Shown in pieces: positions 56,076 through 64,000 of a DNA stretch of 64,000 bases. A program made the translations under genes and the position numbers. Under the pieces are notes generated by a model. The model did no database searches. It was given only the letters and a program-made list of their open reading frames with translations, and was not told where the DNA came from. Origin of the DNA: Symbiodinium natans (Eukaryota; Sar; Dinophyceae; Suessiales; Symbiodiniaceae); NCBI GenBank assembly GCA_905221605.1, contig CAJNDS010002401.1:738542-802541 (forward strand), given 5' to 3'. Position 1 is the first letter of the stretch. The number at the start of each line of letters is the position of its first letter.

Positions 56076-56775
56076 CATTTATGCGTATAAGCATATATAC
56101 ATATATATATATACATATATTGTTTTTGTGCTTATGTTTTAAGTTGTTGTTTTTTTGGGGGTGGGTGGGTGGGTGGATGGGTTGGTGGGTGGGTGGGTGG
56201 GTTGCGGGTTTAGGGGTTTACGGGGTTTAGGGTCTTGGGGTTTGGGGATTTGGGCTTGGGGCGTAGTTTTGGGCTTGTACTGATTGAGGTTTAGGCTTAT
56301 GCAGTTTGGGGTTGAGGGTTTGGGGGCTTGGGTGTTGGGGGCTTAGGGCCTTTGTGTTTAAGGCCTCAAGGATTCAGGGCGAAGGCTTTAGGGCTTCAGG
56401 GCTGTAGAGCTCTAGGTTTGAGCTTCGGGTTCAGGGCTTACGCTTAGGGTTGAGTTAGGGTTTAGGGATGCGGGCCTCAGGGTTTGAGTGTAGGGCTTGA
56501 GCTATGGGATGCTGGGACGCCTAGACGCGGCCCTTGACCCTACTACGTGCTTTAGAGCATCCCGGTATGCTTAAGTGTGGGTTTCCGAAAATAGGGGTCC
56601 CCCAGCACTCATATTAACACAAAAGACATATGAATAACAATAATAGCAATAGCATTAATCCGAAAAAATAATGATAAACATAGATATGTACGATGGAGAA
56701 GTGAGGTATTCCCCACTTGGAGTGGCAGACACGGGCTCTCAGCTCCGCTATCATCTTCCAGGGCGACTCTAGGGG

Positions 56776-56819
56776 CTCCCCCCCCCTCTTGGCCCCCCTT
56801 CCGCTGCTTGTGAGAGCCG
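56776..56819 (+). promoter_or_regulatory. Possible trans-splice acceptor upstream of the sulfotransferase-family start
   Basis: A C/T-rich run (CCCCCCCCCTCTTGG..CCCCCCTTCCGCTGCTTG) leads to TGAG at 56814, leaving a 5-nt leader AGCCG before ATG 56820. Dinoflagellate mRNAs receive a spliced leader at such AG sites (established). It could equally be an internal exon acceptor if the gene starts further upstream. Confidence 0.35.
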
Positions 56820-56890
56820 ATGGCGGCGATCGACCAGCCACTGGTGGCCCCCGAGCCGGAGCTGGTCGTGATCGGCGCCGGATGGGGCAG
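56820..56890 (+). CDS. Sulfotransferase-family gene, exon 1 (start and P-loop)
   Basis: Encodes MAAIDQPLVAPEPELVVIGA and then GWG plus two bases of Arg. The following intron starts GACGTGGGG, a GA donor. The octamer GCAGGACG sits at this exon end and again at the acceptor of exon 2, so the splice point is ambiguous by a few bases, but the frame is fixed by the P-loop. The G-rich strand (GGGGCTTTTGGG, then TTTAGGG-like) begins directly after the exon. Confidence 0.8.
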
Positions 56891-59800
56891 GACGTGGGGG
56901 CTTTTGGGGGGCTTTCTGGGGCTTTTGGGGGGGCTTTAGGGTTGAGGGTTTGGGGGGTTTGGGGCCGGATGTGGTGGGAAGGGTGTAGGGCCTTTGGGTG
57001 GCTTTAGGGTTGAGGGTTTTGGGGGGGGGGGGGGTAGGGCTTGGGGGGCCTACTTGGAGGTGGCTAGGTTCCAGATGTAAGGAGGGTCACCTAAAGGCCT
57101 CAATAAACGAGGTCAGCGCTGCATGTTTCTGTTCCTTTGGGGCAGGGAACCCGTATTGGACCAATGACGACGGTTCCGAGCGACTATGTTTCGGATGCGT
57201 CCCCTTGCTCCCAAGAATCGGATCCCATCTCATAATAAGTTGCTATTCGTATTCCCTCATGGCCCCTTTATAACTTATAACTATACTAGAGTAAGCCCCC
57301 CAAAACCCTATTTCTGATTATCGAGGCTCCTAGATTAGTATCGCTTTTTGTCTCCTCCTCTCACAAACCACGGCATCCCTGGAGCATAAGACCTACTGTT
57401 TTATGGGTGGTGCCTTTAGGGTTTAGGGTTTAGGGTTTTGGGTTTTGGGTTTAGGGTTTAGGGTTTAGGGTTTCTGATTAAGGGCATTTACTACTAAAGT
57501 GTAGGTACATAGAGTCCCAGGGCAAGAATACTGAAGCAAGTCAGGCCACGAAAGTATATGCTGTGAGCTTCGGCATGAGCGTTGGCTTATGGATTCTGGG
57601 GTCTCCTGGCAAGAAACTCTACTTGTGCAGGATCTGTCCCATAACCCGGTACGGCGATCCAAAAGTCCCAAACCCCCACAGCCCTTTGGAAGCTGGACAA
57701 ACAAGGCTTTATTTAGCACTGAGGTGCCACAGGGGGTTGGGGTCTAGGCCTTAGGTTTAGGAGCTATATTTAGAAGTTCAGAACTTCAGTACCCAGGGGG
57801 CCCAGTTGAGGGGAGGTGTAAAGTGGTGCATTGAAGGGCCACGTGAGCGGTTGGGGTTGCACTTAAGTAGCATGCACGCCTGAACTGGGGAGCTACATCC
57901 TGTTCCCCCTGCGCCCGAAGCTCCCTTAACCGTTGGGCTGCAGGACGGGCACAAACTCGACGAAGCTCGCGCTCGAGAAGCTGCTGGAGGGCCCCTGCTA
58001 CCACATGTTCGAGTGTGGGTCGCTGGGCTTCAGCCCCCCCCCCCCCCCCTCAACCCCCGAAAAGAATGTGAAAAGAATGGCCTTAAGTTTAAGGGAATGG
58101 CTAGAAGTTCTAGAAGTGTAACTAGACGGTTCAACATAGGCACGTAGGGTTTAGGTTTCATGGTTTGGGGGTTTGGAATTTATAGTTACGCGCAGGAGGG
58201 TAGGTTTCCCTGCAGGCATTCGTTGCACAGGCCCGCTTCCTCTAAATTCCGCCTGCTGCTGCTACTGCTACTGTACAATTTGGAATGTTCCCCCTTATAC
58301 TAACAATCCTTAATAGGGATTGTAGTATCCCCGATTATAATCCCTATTGAGGACTGTCTGTTAGTCCCAAGCTACAACTGTAACTGTTTGCGCGGGGCTG
58401 TTGGAAGGGGGGGGAGGGGGCAGGGGCTTTGTTTGCCTTGGCTTTGATGCTCTCTGCCTCATGCAAGCGTGTCTGGCCTTCACAGCATTTCCTAGGTCTT
58501 CCAGCTGTGCTCTGCAGACGAAGTCTAAAACCACAAAGGCTGTTGTGCAGAGACCCCTTGCTTTTGCAAGCTTGCAGCAGTAGAATTCTGCAGTTCTAGG
58601 GAGAACAGCAGAGGTCACACCAAGAAAACGCCCACATGATAAGCTTCCAATTCACGCCCTAAACCCTAAACCCTAAACCCTAAACCCTAAACCCTAAACC
58701 CTAAACCCTAAACCCTAAACCCTAAACCCTAAACCCTAAACCCTAAACCCTAAAGTTGCGCGGCTCCGGGAACGAGCCAAGCTCCCCAAGTACGCGCCTG
58801 CACAGTCCACACGACTTGCGCCCATCTTGAACCTGTATAGTTGCTATGGTTCCCTTAGGAACTATGCTTCATCTTTGCTACTACGAAAACCGCAGGGGGT
58901 TGTTGAAACATCTTAGAAGTTGAACGCTGTCTTGAACACTCACAAAGACAAAATCCAGATTGCGGATGCTTACCCTGGCCCGCCAAGACACGTGCCTGCT
59001 GTGTCTGATGGAGGGGATGGGGTCAAGCCTCCAAAAGTCAGGTCCAAAATTTCAGAAGTCCAAAAGGCCAAAATTTGCAGGCGCATAGGCTCGCCTACGG
59101 TTATGATCATCGATAGCGTGTATGACAGGGACCTTTCAAGTTCGCCCAACACATCGCCATCGATGATCGCAAGCCTCCGAAGTCCGCAGGCGTTCTTGCG
59201 TTTGGACTTCGGAGGCTCGAAGGTCCAAAAGTCCAAACTCGAAGGCGCACAAGCCCAAACATCCACAGCTCCAAAAAACCAATTCGGACGTTTGGGAGGG
59301 GTCGTGTTTTTGTTTGTCCCAGCGATGTTTCTTGTTTCACAAGTAAAAGCGAACCAATCCTAACTTACAAGGAGGAAGGCTGATGTGGTTTAAGGCGAAT
59401 TGCGTTAAGAAACGCTTAATTGCCCGTATGTATGATGAAGTAGCACATTGCGTTCTACTTATCGATGCTATCCGTTTGGCAAGCTAGTCTAAACACACAC
59501 TCCGCTAATTATGAGGAGGAGGAGGGCGCAGGCGTTTGAGGGCTGATTGCGTTGTATGAGGAGGAAGGCCAGTATATCCAAAGGCTGTTTGCATGGACTA
59601 AAATGCAGAATATTTACAACGCTAATGAACGTAATCGAAATGTCACAAAACGCCTTAGCAAAGTACATGAAACCATGTCGAGTGTTGTGTGTGGCCTATC
59701 ATATACGAGTGGGTCTACATAAACAAGAGAAAATCTTAATGTAATAGTCAAAACTGGGTTTGGGGACACTAAGCTGGCCGAAATACCAAAGGGACCGCGT

Positions 59801-62702
59801 CTCGCTGTGTTACCTGGAGCCGCTTTGGTTTCATGAGACTTTCGTACATGTGCAGAAGTGATGTAGTGGAGTACAGAAGGATATGGCAAGCCGCCGAAGA
59901 GATATCTGCTCACAGTTTCCCCGGGTGCGCAACCAAAGAAGACATACGTGTTAGCCGGTATATGTGCCTACCTCATAGTGTGCTTTCGAATGCTGCAGAT
60001 CTATGTCGGGAACCAATGTGGCGAGGCAGCGGAAGGCCTTCCAACGAAGCCGTTGGCACAAGCTGGAACACGGTATCCGGAAAACCACTCGCCCTGCTTT
60101 TATTGTGCCTGCCGATGTTTTCAGGACATGTGCGTGTCAAGGGGGGGATGGGGTGAAACCCAAAACCAGGTTAGAAGAAAAGTAGCAACGGGGATGAACA
60201 CTCGGGCTGGGGGAGTTTAAAGTTGAGTCATCGCGAGATCCCACCCGAAAAACATCACAGCTTGCTTGGGCGTGGTGGTTTGTTTTCCATCCGAACAACA
60301 ACAAGAAAGCTTTTGAACCCTAAACCCTAAACCCTAAACCCTGAACCCTGAACCCTAAACCCTAAACCCTAAATCCTAAACCCTGAACCCTGAACCCTAA
60401 ACCCTAAACCCTAAACTCAGGAAGAAGAAAGATTTCCAGCGATGGGTTGATGCGTACAAGACCGACAAGAGAGATTGGAAGGGTATCTTCACCACCCCGG
60501 ATGGCCCGGTCTGGGGGGGGGGGGGGTTTAGGGTTTAGGGTTTAGGGTTTAGGGTTTCGGGTTTCGGGTTTCGGGTTTAGGGTTTAGGGTTTAGGGTTTA
60601 GGGTTCAGGGTTCAGGGTTTAGGGTTTAGGGTTTAAGGTTTAAGGGTTAAGGGTTTAAGGGTTAGGGTTGAGGGTAACCCCGACAACCCGTGGTTGCGCC
60701 ACCTTCAAACCCCGTACCCAAAACTCGATGGCCACAGGGTTCGACAACGGCCTAAAGCCTGAAGCTTCATCCCCATGTCTTTGGCACAATGGCACCAGGC
60801 TTAGGGTTTAGGGTTTAGGGTTTAGGGTTTAGGGTTTAGGGTTTAGGGTTTAGGGTACGTGCCCCTTACAGACCCTGTGAAACCCAAGGGCCCATACTTC
60901 AGAATCCTTGAAAGAATGTAAGGCACCATGTTCAGGGACCATGTAAATATCCTTAGACTAAAGCCCTTATAAGCTTTTGGTGAGAAAGTAGTCGCTTACT
61001 TTCAGGCAGGGTGCCGTAAGCGGAAGTCAGGGAATCTGAAACGATGTGGGGGTGGGCTCCTGGAACCCTTTTCCTTGCAGCAACTCCCTCCCGAACCTGA
61101 AACTCTCCTGTAACCCTAAACCCTAAACCCTAAGCCCGAAGCCCTAAACCCTAAACCCTAAACCCTAAACCCTAAATCACATCAAGGCCATGAGCTCAGA
61201 ATCACCGAAAAAGAATCTCCTAGACCCTCAATGGCCCAAGGCGCCCAAATCAGCAAAAAACCCGAACCCCAAACTCCAAACCCCGAAGCCCTTTAAATCC
61301 TGCACCTCAGAACCCGCAAACCGAAGCCCGAGAGTTGAATGTGAAGTGTGGCGAGGCTTTTTTCAGGTTTGTGTTTCAGGGTTTCAGGACTGTAGGGTTC
61401 TGTTTTAGGGATTTAGGAGGTTTAAGGTTTCAGGGCTTGGGGCTTAGTGTCTTGAGTGTCTTGGGGTTTGGGTTTTGAGGGTTTCAGTGTTCTACGGTTT
61501 TGGGCAACAGCCACGCTGCCAACAACCCTGAAGCTGTAGGACCCACAGCCCCAGCATCGTCAGGGAAGGACACCTACAGAGCTACTTTGGACTACCCGGC
61601 GTGTGGTGATCCGCCTGCATCGCCGGTGGGGTTTGGGCCGCGGACAATCCCTATCCCTAAGTCCTGGACCCGAAGCTCCTATAGCGACCCTGAAAAAAGC
61701 TAAACGTTCTAAACCCAGACCCCTTCGCCGCCACCTTCTGCGCAACAGCAAGTCGCTTCCCTTTGTTATTGAGTTAGGTTCCCGCACAACCCTAAACCCT
61801 AAACCCTAAACCCTAAACCCTAAACCCTAAACCCTAAACCCTAAACCCTAAACCCTAAACCCTAAACCCTAAACCCTAAACCCTAAACCCGAAACCCTAC
61901 TCAACATTGAAGCTTGCCGTGCTCTTTTCCGCTAGGACCTTAAGCCCGGGATCCCAAGCAGGGGCCAAAGCTCTGTCAGGGAGCATCGCTTCCGTTTCTG
62001 CATTGAAGCTTACGGTTCTGGGTTTAGGGTTTGGGGTTTGGGGTTAGGGTTTAGGGTTTGGGGTTTAGGGTTAGGGTTTGGGGTTTAGGGTTTAGGGGTT
62101 GGGGGGTGAGGGGATCGACCCTCAGCCCTTTAGAGACCCCCCCCCCCTGAGGTATGTACCTGGAGCTGATGGAAGCGTACCCGAACGCAAAGGTGCTGCT
62201 CAACGTTCGGGATCCGGAGAAGTGGTACGATACCTGGCAGTTCTGAGGGAATAAAGTGGAGTTTCAGGGTTTAGGGTTTAGGGTTTAGGGTTTAGGGGGG
62301 TTAAGCCTTTAGAGCCGAAGGAGGCAGTTCAAGATTTAGGGGTTTAGGGCTCAGGGTTCCGAACGCAGGGGCTTGCGCCCTCCCTGCAACCCCAATCTCT
62401 AAACCCTGAACCCTTTTCTCTTTGAAAGCGTTTGCAGCACTATGTCCAAAGGTGTAGTCCAATTACATGTGGGTTTATGATTTAGGGTTTCGGGCTTAAG
62501 CTTTCTGAGCCTCCGTTACCCGAAGCTACCTAAACCTTGCGGATTACGGCTGGGTAAAGTCACCCCTCGTTTGGGGTAGCTAGAGCCCCGCACTCTGAAT
62601 CTCAAAAACCCGGATGCCTACAAGGACAGCGTTATTGACACCATCTGGTCGTGGCGCTGCGGGGAGCAGAACTGGTCGGTGAGACTCTTCCACGACGGCG
62701 GG
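56820..62702 (+). CDS. Sulfotransferase-family P-loop protein, first 140 residues in six exons (3' end not found)
   Basis: Exons 56820-56890, 57944-58012, 60421-60503, 61564-61605, 62152-62228 and 62625-62702 total 420 nt and join with no stop and matching phase at every junction. The product starts at ATG 56820. Residues 15-27 (LVVIGAGWGRTGT) match the glycine-rich phosphosulfate loop of sulfotransferase-like proteins. Residues 40-47 (GPCYHMFE), 79-89 (YRATLDYPACG) and 98-116 (YPNAKVLLNVRDPEKWYDS) are the successive signature blocks of this family (Sulfotransfer_4-type by memory). Such enzymes move a sulfuryl group from PAPS to an acceptor; the substrate cannot be told. Family members run to roughly 220-250 residues, so about 90 C-terminal residues are missing, either in unrecognised exons after 62.7 kb or beyond the window. 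Introns are repeat-rich and two use GA donors, one GC. Confidence 0.8.
57944..58012 (+). CDS. Sulfotransferase-family gene, exon 2
   Basis: After GGGCTGCAG the exon gives the rest of Arg, then TGTNSTKLALEKLLEGPCYH and MF, ending with GA of a Glu codon before GTGTGG. It completes the phosphosulfate-binding loop and the following helix. Donor is a normal GT. Confidence 0.8.
58280..58370. mobile_element. MITE-like family A, copy with deleted right end
   Basis: Left TGGAATGTTCCCCCTTATAC then TAACAATCCTT; right AGGACTGTCTGTTAGTCCCAA lacks the TATAAGGGGGAACAT part. Located in sulfotransferase intron 2. Confidence 0.7.
58659..58754 (-). repeat. Telomere-like array inside sulfotransferase intron 2
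   Basis: Thirteen perfect CCCTAAA units. Confidence 0.95.
58770..60313. other. Repeat-free island inside sulfotransferase intron 2
   Basis: Between two CCCTAAA arrays lies about 1.5 kb with almost no telomere-like units. It holds an open frame 58920-59363 (begins at TTG; KIQIADAYPGPPRHVPAVSD...) and another at 59833-60156. GAGGAGGAAGGC-type motifs recur at 59370, 59512 and 59560. No family recognised; possibly an inserted element. Confidence 0.45.
60315..60415 (-). repeat. Telomere-like array at 3' end of sulfotransferase intron 2
   Basis: CCCTAAA with a few CCCTGAA units, ending 5 nt before the acceptor of exon 3. Confidence 0.95.
60421..60503 (+). CDS. Sulfotransferase-family gene, exon 3
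   Basis: A CCCTAAA array runs up to the acceptor CTCAG at 60420. The exon reads (E)KKKDFQRWVDAYKTDKRDW and KGIFTTPDG, with a GC donor (GCCCGG) after 60503, followed at 60525 by a TTTAGGG array. This matches the family segment between the P-loop and the YRAxxDYP block. A clear example of an exon flanked by C-strand repeats upstream and G-strand repeats downstream. Confidence 0.75.
60525..60670 (+). repeat. Telomere-like array at 5' end of sulfotransferase intron 3
   Basis: TTTAGGG with TTTCGGG and TTCAGGG variants, starting about 20 nt after exon 3. Confidence 0.95.
61564..61605 (+). CDS. Sulfotransferase-family gene, exon 4
   Basis: Acceptor GTCAG at 61563; 42 nt encode (G)KDTYRATLDYPACG with the last Gly split before GTGATC. 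Too short to be seen as an ORF; recognised from the family block and from matching phase on both sides. Confidence 0.7.
61789..61895 (-). repeat. Telomere-like array in sulfotransferase intron 4
   Basis: About 14 CCCTAAA units. In this intron the C strand precedes the G strand (62020-62105), an exception to the polarity. Confidence 0.95.
62152..62228 (+). CDS. Sulfotransferase-family gene, exon 5
   Basis: Acceptor CTGAG at 62151; reads (G)MYLELMEAYPNAKVLLNVR then DPEKWY. Strongest family signature in the gene. The intron after it starts GATACC (GA donor). The frame is closed by TGA at 62244-62246 if unspliced, and by a TGA immediately upstream, so splicing is required. Confidence 0.8.
62625..62702 (+). 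CDS. Sulfotransferase-family gene, exon 6
   Basis: Acceptor CTACAAG at 62624; reads DSVIDTIWSWRCGEQNWS and VRLFHDGG, followed by GTAAGG, a good GT donor at 62703. An earlier donor (TCG|GTGAGA, 62679) is also possible. KWY|DSVIDTIW continues the family block from exon 5 in phase. A possible next exon near 62890-62910 (HNSNKLQ before GTGATG) is too weak to annotate. Confidence 0.7.
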
Positions 62703-63872
62703 GTAAGGGTTTGCGCAAAGAAGGTTCGTTCAGGATTTCGGCTTTAGGCTTTGGGCTTTCGGGCCTTTTTTGGTCAGAGTTAGGGTTTAGGGTCTAGGCT
62801 TTGTGTCTTTTGTTGGGGGGACTGAATATCCTGCCTGGCAGCTCAGGGCAGGAGCTTGTACCAACAACCCAAGAGCCCTAAACCCTGAACTCCACAACAG
62901 CAACAAGCTGCAGGTGATGCAAACACACTCGACTGCGTAGCGGCATAGCAAAGAAAGCCCTAAACCATCCTAAACCCTAACAAGCCCCACGAGTGAACGT
63001 ATCGAGTTGGCCCCTGCAAGCTCGGAGTTTGGCCGGGCGGATGGTTGCTGGCGTTCCTTCCAGAAGGGGCTTCTGGTCATAAAACAGGAAAAACAGGGGG
63101 GCCAGGATTCAGGACAAAGGGTTTAGGGCCTCCAAACCCTATAGGGCCTGAACCTACATTCGCCCTATGCCCAAGCCGTCAGACTATCATTTCTCCCTGC
63201 CGCAGAGGCCGCGTGTTCCAGGAGCAGGCTCGCTGCTTCCACGAGAGGACGATGCTGCCAGGAGTGGGTTGGGTTCGGTGGCTCGAAGCTCTGCTTGTTT
63301 CCCTCCCTTTGCTGCAAATAGCTTGTTTCGACGCATCAGGGGCCAGCTTAGACGTCCCCCGCAAGGTCTCTATTGCTGCTTGCTCCATCTGGCCCCACAT
63401 CAGATGCCACCGTCCCGGCGCCCGCGCGCACGGCACTGGCCACGGGGCCCCTTTCTCTGGTTCGGGTCTGTTGTTGGGTTGGCCGTGGGCGGGGGTGGGG
63501 CGGAGGCTGTGGTTGACAGGTCTGGCTGAGCATGCTGCGGAGGCACTGTCCTCTGCCTTTTCCTGCTGTAGAGGCCACTTCACGTGCCACTTGAGGATTC
63601 TGATGCCTCCGACTGCTCCTCAGGGGGTGAGCCTGACCCGTGTGTCCTACCTGGCCGTCAGCGCTTCCTGGTAGGGTAGTACTAAGTGTTCGGGTGTGTG
63701 GCTTATTCAATGTGGCAGTTCTGGATTATAGGGGTCCCCGGAAAGAAGCGCCTGCCTGCCGAGGCCACGCTGCAGGATTGTGTTCAGGCACACGTTAGCC
63801 TTTCCTGACGCAACCAATCCGTTTTGTGTTTGGTTGGACATATAAACTCCTTTGTGTCGAGAGCGCTGGAGA
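62703..63872. other. Region expected to hold the sulfotransferase 3' exons
   Basis: From 62.95 kb the sequence is GC-rich and free of telomere-like repeats. The + frame 63045-63674 is open (GRVFQEQARCFHERTMLPG near 63206) and overlaps minus-strand frames 63179-63583 and 63707-63985. None shows the family C-terminus, so no gene is called. Confidence 0.4.
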
Positions 63873-64000
63873 ATGGACACCGGGACCTTTGCCGGGTCCT
63901 TCGGCCGGAGGCTGCTGCGGCTCAGCTCCGGGCTACGTCCTGTCTCCATACCTTCACGGGCCCTATCCTCCCTGGTGGGGGGCATCCTCTTCCTCTACCC
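63873..64000 (+). CDS. Possible start of a new gene, cut by the window edge
   Basis: ATG 63873 opens a frame that runs to the last base: MDTGTFAGSFGRRLLRLSSG then LRPVSIPSRALSSLVGGILF. The Arg/Ser/Leu-rich, acid-poor N-terminus resembles an organelle-targeting peptide, followed by a hydrophobic stretch. Not identified. The surrounding 1 kb lacks telomere-like repeats. Confidence 0.35.
   Translation, partial: MDTGTFAGSFGRRLLRLSSGLRPVSIPSRALSSLVGGILFLY

Noticed and set aside
55999-56230. Tyr-run protein
   Set aside because: Product of the ACT trinucleotide repeat.

Overview
The window looks like nuclear DNA of a dinoflagellate, most likely a Symbiodiniaceae/Suessiales-type alga. Four things point that way. 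The whole window is seeded with TTTAGGG/CCCTAAA (plant- and dinoflagellate-type telomere unit) in short and long interstitial arrays. Coding capacity comes as very short GC-rich exons, about 40-150 nt, separated by repeat-filled introns. Several splice junctions only work with GA or GC donors joined to AG|G acceptors. The one long uninterrupted coding stretch is a ubiquitin-like plus ankyrin-repeat protein of a style I associate with Symbiodinium gene models. All convincing coding segments read on the + strand, which fits one-way gene arrangement.

Layout. 1-13.6 kb: degenerate telomere-like sequence, arrays at 1.76-2.1, 7.0-7.26, 7.67-8.0 and 9.7-9.9 kb, a distinct minisatellite/duplication island at 8.3-9.6 kb, a large TG microsatellite at 10.2 kb, and scattered + strand exon-like segments. 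13.9-15.0 kb: four exons of an ankyrin-repeat gene, two joined by a GA-AG intron. 15-39 kb: dozens of exon-like islands, several coiled-coil-like, one RING-H2-like (34.9 kb), some ending in stop codons; no gene family could be named for most. 39.4-41.2 kb: the intact two-exon ubiquitin-like/ankyrin gene with a 198-bp tandem coding repeat. 41.9-55.9 kb: a second series of short exons of unknown family; three (43.5, 44.1, 44.7 kb) join in phase. 56.8-62.7 kb: six exons that join in phase into the first 140 residues of a sulfotransferase-family P-loop protein. The last 130 bases open a possible new gene.

The most striking structural signal is the polarity of the telomere-like repeats around exons. 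The sequence just downstream of an exon (intron 5' end) usually carries the G-rich strand (TTTAGGG and variants), and the sequence just upstream (intron 3' end) usually carries the C-rich strand (CCCTAAA). Many introns are therefore inverted repeats of telomere-like DNA that could fold and bring exon ends together. The window also holds several small terminal-inverted-repeat (MITE-like) families, the best with about 30-bp ends (GGGATGTTCCCCC...GGGGGAACATCCC) in seven places.

Limits: the exons were read by eye. GC-rich islands are often open in more than one frame, so apart from the ankyrin and sulfotransferase genes most exon calls are tentative in both frame and borders.
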